Positions 34,622-46,484 of a DNA stretch of 64,000 bases are shown here, piece by piece; the stretch's first letter is position 1, and each line of letters begins with the position of its first letter. The notes beneath the pieces were generated by a model, which made no database searches, was not told the DNA's origin, and saw only the letters and a program-made list of their open reading frames with translations. A program made the translations under genes and the position numbers. The stretch covers positions 186,001 to 250,000 of the forward strand of contig WOFQ01000030.1 in assembly GCA_012184525.1 (NCBI GenBank). The letters run 5' to 3'. This stretch comes from Xenoacremonium recifei. Taxonomy: Eukaryota; Ascomycota; Sordariomycetes; Hypocreales; Nectriaceae.

Positions 34622-36133
34622 TGTACAAGCAAGAAGTGGATGTTCTATTAATCTGAAGGAAGAGATCGATCGTGCTTAAAAAGCTATCGGTAATTTTGGG
34701 GATTTAAACGATACGATACTCATTTATCTAATAGTCTATACTACCATGAAGCCTTCAAATTTGAGGAGAGTATGATTAAGTACGTATGTTCTCATTTTAT
34801 TGGTCAAGACCGTCAATCAGCCGGCTAAACTCCATGCAGAGAAACTGAATCTTCCGCCCAAGCAAATCGAGTGAGCGGCATTTGAAGTCTTTCAATTTTC
34901 TATAACACAATTCGTGATGAGATTTGACGCACATTATCTATCTATGCTGCTTTACCCCTCAATCACCCGTTGAGTCCAGGCTCTGAAGCCTTGTTATGCT
35001 ATCATCCTTGAGCTGAGAAATGAGACACCTTTCTCCGTTTGGAGGGGTATTCCGGGTGCACATGTACGTACCATCATCTCTAAGACCCACATTGTACTTA
35101 GCGCCTGGCGATTATCTCCTTGCAAAGTGGAAAGGAACAACGGCTATTAAAGTTAGTCCGGCCGGAAAACATCGTCTCAGCAAGTGGATTATTATTGTTC
35201 ACACGGTGCATAGGAATGGTGTGGCGGGTTATGCGCCGAATATTTAGCCCCAGCCTTACGAATGCACTAGGTAGTCTTTTGACTTAATTAGTAATATAAC
35301 AGTCAGCAAGCCCGGTTCGAGTAAGTGCCTACCCTATATAAGCAGGTTTATACCATAAACTCCATGTTATTTTAGGTGTTTAAGCTGTTATTGATTGAGC
35401 GAGCTTGGTTGAAAGGTTTTGGTGATTTCTTATATAGATCCTGGCATAAACCTGCTACCTGCTTGCTGTGAGGTTTGTGATTTCTCATAATCCATTTACA
35501 TGACGAGTGTTGATCCAAAATTCAACGATAACAGACTCATTCCTTGCATCTCGTCGGTTATTGATACGCAATCATTGCACGGCTAGAAGATTACCATTAC
35601 TTAGTCGTCTACTCATCGCCAATCCGAAGAACCAGCTCCTCGTTATCGAGGGCAATACTGTGAATGGGCGCAACCGGAAAATTCCCGGTTGGAGCTCCAG
35701 ATGCTGATGATGGAGGATCTGCGGGCGGGGGCTGAGACGCGACGCGTCCACACTGATGAAAAACAAAAACAAATAACACGCTCGGAAACCCTCCGGCAAT
35801 ACTTCATTCCCGGGATTCGATTAGTCTTACGGAGTACTCTGGACTTCGTAATTCGTTTCCTGAGGGTCAGTTTGTTTCCGCTCATTTGTCTATGCTTGGC
35901 AAGTCAAACAATCCTCAAATGTGTGGTTGGTACAAATGGGGCCTCATTGGCTTTCTTTCATGGCAGGATTGAATCGAGGCATCTTTCATCCTGTGACTCA
36001 TGGCTTCCGCATATTTCATGATGGCTGGTCCGCTGAGTGGCTTCCTATCATTTGCACGCACATGGAAGCTAGAGGACTATGGAGAGTCATGAATTAATTG
36101 TTTGTCCGTGTAGTTGCCCATACAATACTGCGT
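34622..36133. other. Long intergenic region, nothing recognised
   Basis: About 1.5 kb with only short frames; none shows family features. Confidence 0.45.
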
Positions 36134-36505
36134 CTAGTTCACTTCCCACACCCCTTGACCTTGGATAAAGCCCACACTGATAGGGGGTTCTACTACCGAA
36201 GTGATAACAGGCCCATTATCCAGTTGAAGAGAAAGCTGTCCATCCTCCAGAGTTCCCTCATAGCTCCGTGAAGAAGTCAACTGATCAAGATCATCATATT
36301 TTATCTGGCCCTCGACGGCATTAAAGGGTGGCATACCAGGACCAGCCGTCGAAGAAAAGGTATATTGCAAATCATCAATGACGAAAATGCCAATCAAGTT
36401 GTTGGCTGTGGCCCTGACGACTATCCCTGAAGCGGAAATCGACATCTTATTTGTCAATAGACTATTAATTGAATAAACAAAGCTGAGCGCGAGGGCAACT
36501 GACAT
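36134..36505 (-). CDS. Small uncharacterised protein
   Basis: A 123-aa frame from the ATG at 36505 with an alternative start MSISASGIVV further in. Composition and alternating hydrophobic/polar pattern (GIFVIDDLQYTF, EGQIKYDDLDQL, DGQLSLQLDNG, GFIQGQGVWEVN) suggest a small beta-barrel-type fold. The first 20 residues are hydrophobic and might be a signal or anchor. I do not recognise the family. It recalls VapA-like beta-barrel proteins only loosely. Confidence 0.4.
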   Translation of the reverse strand: MSVALALSFVYSINSLLTNKMSISASGIVVRATANNLIGIFVIDDLQYTFSSTAGPGMPPFNAVEGQIKYDDLDQLTSSRSYEGTLEDGQLSLQLDNGPVITSVVEPPISVGFIQGQGVWEVN

Positions 36506-38622
36506 TTGTATCTTGACTAAGACTGGAATAAAAGAGATGTACTGTTGATTTCGCAATGTGGACGACTACAAATTAATGCTAAACACTGATCTGAACGGAC
36601 GCAAGGAGCGGCCTACTTATACTCAAAGTTAAGAGAATTCATGGGTTACGTAGCTGTGGCTCATCAATGAATCTCCGTGAGCTGCGAATGCCGATACCTT
36701 GCATCAATAGCTTCATGGCCCACGGTTCAGCTCGCCGCATTGAAGGAAAATCTGTCGATCTCTTTCCGTTCAGATCTCCAGCCGCTATAGTGTTCAAGAA
36801 GATCAACGGATGCTACTGAGGAAATGAAAGGCTAAGCCACGGAAGCTTTGGCCAAGAAAGTGAGACATGCAGCCCGTTAAGAGGTTGAGTGGATGTGTCT
36901 ATCACGTCTTCTAATCAATCAGAGTACAGCGCACAGGCCGACGTCTTTAGGGTGTGACGTAATCTTAGAAGGAAGCTTAAGGCGGTCTGGAATGAAGAAA
37001 TGGAACCCTCAGGACTTAGAAATCGGGCCTCGCCAATCCTAAAATTGGAATGCGATGGGTGATGATGCTGGACTAATGTAGAAGATTTCGGAGAATTCCG
37101 AGCTCCTTAAACAGTTCATGTTACGAATTGATACTCTGCACCAAATAGTAAGCCAAAGCAAAGAAACGTCAAGGGTGTGCATGTATTATTAGTTCTTGAA
37201 GTCGACTCCTCGTACAGCTATCATCCAACCTATCAGTTGAGTATACTTGTGTCATGTATTGCAGCGGCGTGAATTAGAGCGTTCTAAAGTCTGATCCTTT
37301 GGGAATGCAAAACTTTTCTTATCTCAGGTAGCATGTCCCAAAGATCTACCAACCTATTCCGTGCATAATAACGTGCAGCCTACAAATGGCTTCCTTAACC
37401 CACGTGAGCCGTAAGCATTCGTGGGTGGCCACGGTGAATTCAGGTAATTACACAATTCAAGCCACCAAGTACTTTGTACATACGCGACTTTTTATGAATG
37501 CATAACTGGAGAGAGTACTTCGCCCCGCTCGTGCCGAAATTTGGCACCCGAGGTGGCCGGAGAAAAGAATGGGTCCTCGGCCGGAAGCTCCCGCTCAGTA
37601 AGTTCCGCAGATCCCCGTTGAGACCGTTGTCGCGGCGCCGTTACTGCACGCCTTCTCCATGCGAGCTTCACTTCCTTTGACAAGTCTCGAGATCCTTAGC
37701 TGTGAAGGTTGAAGTCCAGGAGTTTCTCGCTTCTAAGCCTGGCTCCTTCCGTAAAACTTCTGACTTCGAATACCATGAATTTCCAGAGATTAATAGTTGC
37801 CCTGTAAGAGGGAGAATCATTTTAAGGCCGCAGGGAGTTGACATGAGCATCTATGAAATTGATAGGCAGGTAGTTCGCAGTAACCTCGCATTCATGTTAC
37901 CACATCTTTTTGAAATAAAGCTGGCTGAAAATAGGCATCCTGTTTGTGTTGATTTGAAAGAACAATATAAGTCAACATGAGAAATTTTAGTTATACTGGC
38001 GGCTGGTTTCCAAAAGGGCAGAGTAAAAATAAAGAGTTCTGTCCTTTCTTACAAAGCAAGTAAGCCTTCGCAATATAGAACAAGCTAACTCGTTACCTTA
38101 CTAAGTGACTGGGACTGAAGTGAACAATGTGGGCTGACCAGGCGAAATCCTCAAATGCCTTGAGTGACAAAGTTATGATAGAGCTAGATCACCGGCTGAA
38201 AGTCCATAAGACCGAGTCGAAAGTTAGCTAGGGACATGGCTGCTTTTGGAATACGGGAAGCCTGTGTGCAAAGAAATGGATATAAGTGAGTGACTAATCT
38301 GGGTATCTGGATGCTTCGTAGTTGATCACGCTCGTCATCATAGGTACGCTTGAAACGTTGCTTTAAGACGTCTCTTGCAGTGTGTATCTGAATAATCTAC
38401 TTCTATAAATCCATGGGGGTTCCGTCTTGGCACAGTGCTCATCACCATTGGCTGAGGACATGATGCATGCTAGAACGCAATTGCTCGCTTAATATGCAAC
38501 TCGCAATGCCATGGCAGTGATAGCAGAGCCTAGAAAGTTTCAGTTGGTGTCTCTGTACAGGCAGTAGTACCCAAATGATGCTGTTTGCTTTCGCCTCTCG
38601 CACCCTCAATTCTATATCGCCG
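36506..38622. other. Long intergenic region, nothing certain
   Basis: About 2.1 kb. A 92-codon plus frame at 37702-37980 has no recognisable features and is not called. No repeat was confirmed. Confidence 0.4.
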
Positions 38623-39951
38623 CTAGGAATCCCAGATGGGCCCAAATGCTGGCACTCCGAGACTCTCCAGGTCCAACACCAGATTAATGGTTAGCTTTGG
38701 ATTGGATATTACTATTACAGCCTCACTGCACGTCCGTTTGTATAGATCCATGATGGTCGGGAGGACATTCGGCCTTCCCATTGTAGACGTGTTGTGGATG
38801 TGTGCATTCTTGCCCAATCCAAGGATGACTGCCGCAATCTCAGGGCCGTAAGTCTCAAGGGGATCTCGAGTAGACCAGAAAAGATGAATGTGAGATCTTT
38901 TCGCCATGATGACTGGGAGACAGGGGGCAATCCCTGAGCCCGTAGCCACCAACAGGAGACTGTTGAACATGGGGGCAATACGTAGCACACCGCATGTAGG
39001 TGTCCGTCTGGCCCATATTCGTTGAGGGGGCTCGCTAATGACCTTTTTGGTCCAGTCGCCAGCATTGGATATGATAACGGAAAAACCGAGCTCCTCTGGA
39101 CTCCTCACTGTGGCAAATGCATGCCATTCGAGCAGCGGTCGCGAGGAGAGCCGAATAGTCGTTCCCGGTTGGGGAGTAGCGTAACTGAAATACATTCGCA
39201 GGGCGTGCGACGAGAGTCTCTGAGAATGAACAGGGATCTTACGACAGTTCAACCAGGTCGAAACGACACTGCATGTTGATACACAAACAAGCCAGAAATT
39301 GACATTGCTGAAGACAGCAGCTGCAGGAGACTGTCCCGGCCGGGCTTCGCTCAACGCATCTAAAACAGCCAGACACCAAAGTAGCCCCAGACACGACCAG
39401 CCAGCCAGTCGATGGACGACTTCAAAAGAGTTGTGCATCTTGGAACGAATCTCCGGATAGGCCATAATGATTATCGCAATGAGGAGGCAGTCCAGCATAT
39501 AAACGACGATGATTTGAACCCACGCAACAACATCCTTGTTGGCGAAGGACGCGGCCTTTTCGATGGAAAGAACAATGAACCAGAAGCATGCCGCCACACC
39601 ACATCCACTATGCAGGCCACCAAGGTGGTAGATCTTACCCATCCGGTGTCGAAGCCAAAGAGGAGAGCTCTTTGGAAGTGCCGTGAAAATATCATAGAGA
39701 GCATTGATAACGTGCTCTTCCCGGATAACAATCGAAACGGTGAGATTGACAGACGTGGCTAACGCACAGGCATTTCCGTTCGGGTGGCCGTGAATAGACC
39801 AATGCCATAAGAATGCTATCACGCCAATGAAGTTGGCGATGAAAACAAGAGTGAATAGGATGCGGTACTCCGAAGAAAAGAACCTCAACAAACGAGTGAA
39901 AGAGAGGGCTGCAGTCTCTTGAGCGGACACTTCCTTTCCAGAGCGAGGCAT
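38623..39951 (-). CDS. Ferric-reductase-like membrane flavoprotein (TmpA-type)
   Basis: Single-exon 442-aa protein. The N-terminal half has about six membrane segments with paired histidines (H102/H109/H114 region RHRMGKIYHLGGLH, and H173/H180 in HNSFEVVHRLAGW), the arrangement of heme-binding ferric-reductase-like domains. The C-terminal half is a ferredoxin-reductase-like module: WHAFATV, GFSVIISNAGDWT (flavin side), LLVATGSGIAPCLP (NAD(P) side) and HLFWSTRDPLETYG. This matches the fungal TmpA-like oxidoreductases found at the membrane, also present as C-terminal modules of NRPS-like enzymes. No adenylation domain lies next to it. Electron donor and acceptor are unknown. The name TmpA here is the Aspergillus membrane protein, not the phosphonate dioxygenase of the same name. 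Confidence 0.72.
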   Translation of the reverse strand: MPRSGKEVSAQETAALSFTRLLRFFSSEYRILFTLVFIANFIGVIAFLWHWSIHGHPNGNACALATSVNLTVSIVIREEHVINALYDIFTALPKSSPLWLRHRMGKIYHLGGLHSGCGVAACFWFIVLSIEKAASFANKDVVAWVQIIVVYMLDCLLIAIIIMAYPEIRSKMHNSFEVVHRLAGWSCLGLLWCLAVLDALSEARPGQSPAAAVFSNVNFWLVCVSTCSVVSTWLNCRKIPVHSQRLSSHALRMYFSYATPQPGTTIRLSSRPLLEWHAFATVRSPEELGFSVIISNAGDWTKKVISEPPQRIWARRTPTCGVLRIAPMFNSLLLVATGSGIAPCLPVIMAKRSHIHLFWSTRDPLETYGPEIAAVILGLGKNAHIHNTSTMGRPNVLPTIMDLYKRTCSEAVIVISNPKLTINLVLDLESLGVPAFGPIWDS

Positions 39952-41958
39952 CTCGGTAAATCTGTTGAGAACGACGAACGCTGATCAATGCATAAGATGA
40001 GATGCAGAATGAAAGACGGCACCAGGCACTATGACGAGAGAGAAGTAGCCTGTCTACGGCAGTAAATTTATAGCAGGAAGGCTAGCGGGCTTAGAGACGG
40101 CACCGAAAGACCATCAGCCCACCAGATGGAAAGATAAGAACGCTGTGGGCCGGCAGCGACTGAACCAAGCGGGCAGAAACATCAGGTGTTTGCTCATCGG
40201 ATCACCAGCCATCATGATGGTTGCCATCATCGCTGGTAGTTTGCTGGAGGTTCGTGTGGAGTTGGAAATTTGGATCGTCTACCTCCTGAACAACGGTATC
40301 ACGGCCCAAAGTACACTAATCTGCCCTCCTCGGTATTTCTGGCAACCCCATATACCCCTTTCAACATACCCATGTCCTTACGGAGTAGGCCTTCCAGAAG
40401 CTCAGGTTGTATTGCAGGAAAGTATCGCCAATTGTCGACTGGCTCTCATTAATATAAAGATACGGAGTACTCTTTACAAAGACGTGGACGAAGTACAGGA
40501 AAGAAGACATCTGAGGCATGTGTTTGAGAATCCTCACATCCCGAGTAGCGTATGTCGTCATTTAGGGGAGTTGGAAATAGCTCATAACCTGACCACGAGA
40601 GGGTTTTGGGTTGCATCGCAGGCTGTAGCATGGCGAAGGACCCTGTGTGGTTGCAATAGCCTGCCCACAATGACCCGGTCATGCCGATGTGTCACTTCCA
40701 ACTAAGTGGCTGGGAAGGGCGCCTAATACGTAGAAGGTTTCCGGGGGGGCGACTCGGGTCAACAGGCACCCCCGAATTAGCAGGGATGTACGCAGTCAGG
40801 CGGTGAGAAATGCTCTCTCTTGTTGGATAGTTTCGTAGAAGATGTGATTGCTCAGTTGCTGCAGCACGATACTGGACCGCCCCGCCCCCTTCTCAACCAG
40901 AAAGCTCGAAAGTGTGAACGTTCAAATTTGTAGACCCAAGGGAATTTCGCGGGCTGCTACAGACGGATTTCCCATATTGATTTTGGAAATATGAAATGTA
41001 TACAAACCGTTGGCTCATGCTTCACCAGTAGTGTGTTTCATTACAGAGACGGACTCTGTGAGCTAGGACAGAACAGGCCGAAGTGTTCGTTTGACAGTTC
41101 AGGATCCCGTGGTTAGTAAATTGCTGGGGTGTATTTCAAAAATGACCGTCAGGATTATAAGAGAGCAAATATAGGCCATTCAAGGTTCGTCACCCTGTCT
41201 CGGTAGTATTGTAGGGAGTACGGGGATCCCGGGACAGGACTTAGCGTATGTTTCTACCCCATCCATACCCGTATCCAACGAAGCCATGCTTGACGGGGTA
41301 AGGAGTGCTATCCCTGTCCCCCCCGTTGGCCAAGACCGTTGAACGACCGGGATGTCAGAAAGACGTTATCGTCCCCATCCATGAGGCCCGTGCCGCACGG
41401 GTAATATTTCGAACATGTCCCAAGCCTGACAGGGTCAAGCGGTGGTTCGGGTACAAGTTCTGTGTGCATACCACGCTCAATCATCCACTTTGAGTTACTG
41501 GGGCATATTATGGACACGGAGGAAGGCAGTCAGGGAGGGATTGAGCCACTCCCTCTGGGAGCATTCCGGGATTTCATATGGTTCAGCATCCGTGGCAAAT
41601 CACAAGCCTACTGCGCAAACTCCCCGTTGATCTTCTCGCTTGCAGAAATTTGGTTGCACATCAGGGAGTCACTCCTATTACTCAGATGCCCGAAAATGTA
41701 AGTATGGGTGCGGGAGAGCACGAACAGCTATCTGTCCCGGTCTTAATCCTATTGCATGACTATTATGTACTGCTGTATGTGGCATCGTCACTCTACCCTA
41801 ATAGATCAGAAGCGTATTAACACCCCATATCCAAACTCAGTACTGCCAGTCCACTCTAGCTACTGGTCAGATGCGAAGAGAAGTAACGGTCCAAAGCCGA
41901 CAGAAACTGACGAAGCACATCACCCTGCTGCCTACCTCACGCTTGGAGAACAGATAGT
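39952..41958. other. Long intergenic region, nothing certain
   Basis: About 2 kb. A 186-codon plus frame (40145-40705) is low-complexity in feel and lacks motifs. Palindromic GC-rich words occur near 41215-41245 (gggatcccgggacagg). Could hide a decayed element, but none could be identified. Confidence 0.4.
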
Positions 41959-43555
41959 CTACGCCTCAATCACAGTCGTGCTTGCGTTCGGAGTAGTCTG
42001 TTGTCCATTGCCGATCAAAGATCGCTCATCCAGCTCGTAGTACTCTTTGTTGGCATTTGAGCGGTCTCGCCGACTGCCCGCCCAGCTGCTATTCTTATCG
42101 TAGCCTGAGTCTTGGGTCGCCTTGGCCGAGCTTAACTTGGTAGTTCGCAGAATATCTGGCCAGATGGTTCTCAACAGGTGGCGAATGGCCGGTAGACTTG
42201 CGCACATCATGCCAAGCTCCGTTTCCCAAATCGACCATATCGTAACCTCAACGTAGTCCCCTGAATAGTCGTGAGTCTTAGTCCTTCAGGTTTAGGAAAC
42301 TTCTTACATGTCGGATTCGTCGTCTTGCCGAGGCTGACAAGGAATGGTAATCGGATAACGCTGAAGGTGGTAACACTGAATTCTTAGTTAGCTTAACTGT
42401 AGAGGTCTACAAGAAATGGCTCGAATGCTCACATGATCCCGAGGCAGAATACAACAAGTAGTTGGATCTTTTTGCGACCGCTGACCTGTAACTTGTACAG
42501 CTCTGGTAAAGGTAGAATAATGATGACAATGTCGCAGAACATGTTGATTGCCCCGAAGGCGTACGTTTGAGAGTTCAAATCGTTGCAGTGCCCAACATGC
42601 TCACCATCCCAACTTGTCCAATTATAAGACACTGGCAGACATTGCAATGCTGTAGTGATGATTGTTACAACAAAGCTGATCCCAGAGAATGTTGCAATCA
42701 CCGTAACCGTTGTTCTGAACGAGCGTGTTGTGAAGATATTTGACAAGAAGCAAAGAATGGAGAGCTTTGATGCATACAGATGAAGACTGTACATCATCTG
42801 GTCAATCCAAAAGAGCTTTAGAAGGTGATATAAATGATCGAAGGGTTGTATGTCCCATATGTTCAAGCCAAAACCGAGATCCGATACTAGGGATTGTTAT
42901 TATTCAATCTCGTCATTTCGACGGCAGAAAGCAAGACTGACGTGTGCAATGGAGGTATAGATATGGTACTGTAGCAATCTGTGCAATTTTTGTCAACGCG
43001 CAATCATTGTGACAAGATCTTGAGACTTACTCCTGCTATCAAAATGAAATAGTCATCCAGTCTCAACCGGCCGATTATTGTCACGTTTGAATATATGCGG
43101 AGAATAACGCAAATCTCTCCCAGGACACATGCGATGATAGCATGAATCTTGAATCTGACCTGCTGGCTTTTGACGGGAACACCGCAGGCAAGGCTCTCAA
43201 CTCTCTCCAGGGCTAAAAAGAATATTAGCCAGGAGTCATAATCAATACTGGGTCCTCATGCATCTTACTTAAGGCTTCTTTTACTGTGCAGTTCACGGCA
43301 ACACATGCCTGTGTCAATCCTGCAAATGTTTGATCTGTACATAGACATGTAGAGTTGCTCAGATCGCATGGTGATTGAGGAATAGCTTGTTCTATACATT
43401 GCAACTGCAACACAAATTAGCCACGGGGATGAATAAAGGCGTTGACTCCTTACTCCGCAACTTGGCAGCTCAGCAGCGAGATCAGCGAAGCTCGAAGCTT
43501 TGACAAAGGCACAAATGGCCCCAACCAGGAAATAAATAGACAAGAGGCCGCGCAT
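41959..43555 (-). CDS. CFEM-domain PTH11-type seven-transmembrane receptor
   Basis: Predicted 426-aa plasma-membrane receptor-like protein from seven exons: 43555-43454, 43404-43269, 43212-43031, 42978-42942, 42886-42433, 42375-42308 and 42260-41959. A signal peptide (MRGLLSIYFLVGAICAFVKA) precedes a CFEM domain with its Cys pattern (LPSCGLQC, SPCDLSNSTCLC, QACVAVNC). The seven-helix fungal rhodopsin-like region follows, with RLDDYFILIAG, LGFGLNIWDI, LHLYASKLSILCFL, LGIIVTTFSVIRL and WSIWETELGMMCASLPA. Splices restore each motif. The cytosolic tail is Ser/Asn-rich. Proteins of this class sense host or surface cues in pathogenic fungi; the ligand here is unknown. Confidence 0.87.
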
Positions 43556-44795
43556 GACGAACCGCAGGACCTGAAAGCTGCTGGCAGAAAGCAGGCACAA
43601 GAAACCAAATAAATCTCGATAAACCGGGAGAACAACGACGGCTTTGCAAACTCAAGCTCGGGGGAAAATCCGGATTTCCTTTTTTATATGAATGTACTCC
43701 TAGTACACGTAGTACGTATACATCACAAACTATAAGAATATCCCGACAAGCCATGAAAGAGCGATACGATTGCAATGCCGATCAATATGTTGTTCTTGTC
43801 AGGACTTCCCGGGATAGCGCTCCAGTTCTTCATCTGCCGTCCAGCCTTCCACAATCTAGCAAATTGTGCGCTTCACTTCACTACCGGTCACGTAGAACTA
43901 TCAGCAGTTAGGGGCTCATCCTTTGAATAGTGCATGATGATGCAGGTGGGCCAGAGTAGGCCTCTTGATTCGAAGTCTAGATGCCCAGTGGGACGGGAAG
44001 GTAACATTAGGATTCATCCCATACTGAGTGCCGTGCAGATCAATCCTTCTGAAAGACACGGGTCGTGACCATAATGCAACGGTAGACCTTGTAAAAAAGC
44101 AGCGGACCCTTGATGTGATGGCTCCGCTCAATCAGAGTTGAAACAATACAAATAACCCACTTCTGTTATGCCGGAAGCTAGCATGTATTACACGGAAGAG
44201 TTGCAAACACGGGCCCACATCTCTCCTCCTTGCAAGTCGAAACGACGTTTTCGTTTGTTGAGCTGTCCAGGTTGCCAGGATTAAGCAAGGGGCTGGAACT
44301 GCCGGGACTAGTTGCGTTACATGGCTACTACCCAACTACCCCAATCCGGACGAGTACAATGAATCAGCTCCATAGGGCTTATGTCTGAAGTACTGAAAAC
44401 CCAGCCGCGAGGTATTGCGATAGTAGGGCGGTCAGGTACGTATTCTCGCCTCGCCCATGTAATGATTTGTCAATAAAACCACGGAGGAGTGTTGGTGAAA
44501 GCCTTTGAGAAGATAGGGGCAGCATGTTCTACCACGACGTCAGCACCAGCTCCAAATGTACGGTTTATGTCTGGCGATGACACTACGCAATTTGCGGTCT
44601 GTAGATTCTTGCCTACCTTAGATAGGCTAAAAATGACGTGGGAGCGATGCTGGCGTATAAGAAGGGCATTGCCCAACTTGATGACAACAGAATCATTCTC
44701 ATTCGCAGTCACTCATTTCAGGCTTATTGCCCACATTAGTAAACCTTTACATTCGTTTACCATCACCTCGCACTAGAGGTTCGCGAAGTAGCAAG
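43556..44795. other. Intergenic, nothing recognised
   Basis: About 1.2 kb between divergent receptor and peroxidase genes; presumably both promoters. Short frames only. Confidence 0.45.
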
Positions 44796-46306
44796 ATGAA
44801 GCCATTTGCGTTCTTTTCCCTCGTTCTGCTATCTAAGCAAGCGGTTGCTCTCCCTCATATTGACCCTCATGCCCGAATCCCGCTGAACGCTTTCAACTTC
44901 CGTGGTGGCAGGCGTGGGTTAGACCCTCACATGGGAATTGACCCAGAGACAATTCGTAAATACGTGTCTCAGGCCCCTCCCGCTCCTCTCGAGAAGAGAA
45001 CTGTTGATTTCAATGCTGAGGAACAACTCGTTGACGGTTCGTCGACCATGAAACTAGGATATAACGTCTCGTTCCTGCTAACGTATTTTAGTCCACGGAG
45101 ACCATGAGTTTATGCATCCAAACTTTGAAGCTGGGGAGATTCGTGGTCTGTGTCCAGGCCTGAATACTCTGGCGAACCACAACTATCTCCCGCGTAACGG
45201 AGTAGCCACTGTGAGTTGGGCGTTTCCCACGTCTGACCAAGTATTAACACAACTTAGTGGACTCAATATGTCACCGCAGTTGGCAAGGTCTGGGGTATGT
45301 CGGCTGATCTCGCCGGTCTTCTCACAACACTCGGTGTGGTTCTGGGAGGCAACTTGATCTCTGTATCACAAGGCGGTTGGTCGAAGTACATGGACGAGAC
45401 CCTCGGTGGCCTGCTCGGTACACCTCGAGGTCTCGATGGTACCCATAACCTTTTCGAAGTGGATGGCAGTCCGACCCGTGGTGATCTCTATGACCCGTCC
45501 CACAACAACAACGACTTGAACATGACCTACTTCATGGAGCTGTATGATCTTCAGAAGGATGCCGAGGACCCCAACTACAGCATTGAAGTTCTTTTTGAGC
45601 ACAACAAGAACCGCTGGTACCAGACTATTGCTACCAACCCATATGCCTGGTTCGGTCCCGCCAGTGGTTGGCTCGTTCGCGCCAGTCCCTATGCATTCAC
45701 TGCTCGACTGGCGGCTAACCGCTCCGCTGAGTATCCTGATGAGGGTAGACTTGACAAGGATGGTCTTAAGACCTTCTTCTCGATTTATGGCCCAGAAGAC
45801 AATATGACGTACGTTCTTGGAGAAGAACGTATCCCTGAGAACTTCTATCGCCGCCGCTACACTGACTACGGTATTGTGGCTCTTGCTCTCGACATTGTGA
45901 CCCACAGCCATCCAGAGGTCTTGAGGTATGTATTTCCCCAGTGAGCTTTATAGTCAGCGCTGACAATCACCAAAGTATCGGTGGAAACACGGACGGTGTG
46001 AACACCTTCGCCGGTATCAACCTGGCTGACCTGAGCGGAGGTGTTCTTAACATGGCGAACCTACTCGAGGGAAATAATCTGATTTGCTTCGCCCTTAACG
46101 CCGTCAGAATGGGGACACCGAATGCTCTGTCGTCTCTTTTTGCGACGCTGGAGAGTGTGACCGACATCCTCTTCGCTGCTCTCGAGCCTATCCTGGGCGC
46201 AATCGATTGTCCGGTTTACAAAGATCTCGCCGTCAACGGAACCAGCTGGATCGACTTCAATACCGCGACATACCCTGGTTTCAAGAAGGCTGGTGGTGGT
46301 TGGTAA
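44796..46306 (+). CDS. Secreted heme-thiolate peroxidase (chloroperoxidase/StcC-like)
   Basis: Predicted 452-aa extracellular enzyme from four exons: 44796-45036, 45092-45210, 45258-45925 and 45976-46306. A signal peptide (MKPFAFFSLVLLSKQAVALP) leads into HGDHEFMHPNFEAGEIRG and the heme-ligand motif LCPGLNTLANHNYLPRNG, where the axial Cys is present but the usual first Pro of PCP is Leu. GTHNLFEVDGSPTRGDLY, LFEHNKNRWY and NTDGVNTFAG are further Peroxidase_2 family markers. The long form resembles the StcC-type peroxidases of metabolite clusters. Several sequons are present (NMT, NRS, NGT). The gene is intact and lies tail to tail with the polyketide synthase relic; cluster membership is an inference. 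Confidence 0.87.
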
Positions 46307-46484
46307 ATGTTCTAGGCTCTCTGGTGTGTCTGGGAGAGCTGTCTCCATGTTGGCAGATTTATCTGTAGATATATTGTAATCTAAAGTCTTGTTTAATTCA
46401 TCTTATGCATAGTGTTTTTTGAAATCACTTTGGTGTGAACTTTCTTTTAGTGCTAGGGCTGGCTACAAGGGTGTATCAATTCAT

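Noticed and set aside
37702..37980. 92-codon plus-strand frame
   Set aside because: No domain, signal or neighbour support; length is expected by chance.
40145..40705. 186-codon plus-strand frame
   Set aside because: No recognisable motif and coding-like composition not convincing; overlaps the presumed promoter of the membrane flavoprotein gene.
41210..41250. GC-rich palindromes as a possible transposon end
   Set aside because: No paired inverted repeat or target duplication could be found around them.
44395..44450. Short KS-like or FAD-like word (GIAIVGRSG)
   Set aside because: Frame closes at once and nothing else of a ketosynthase or flavoprotein follows.
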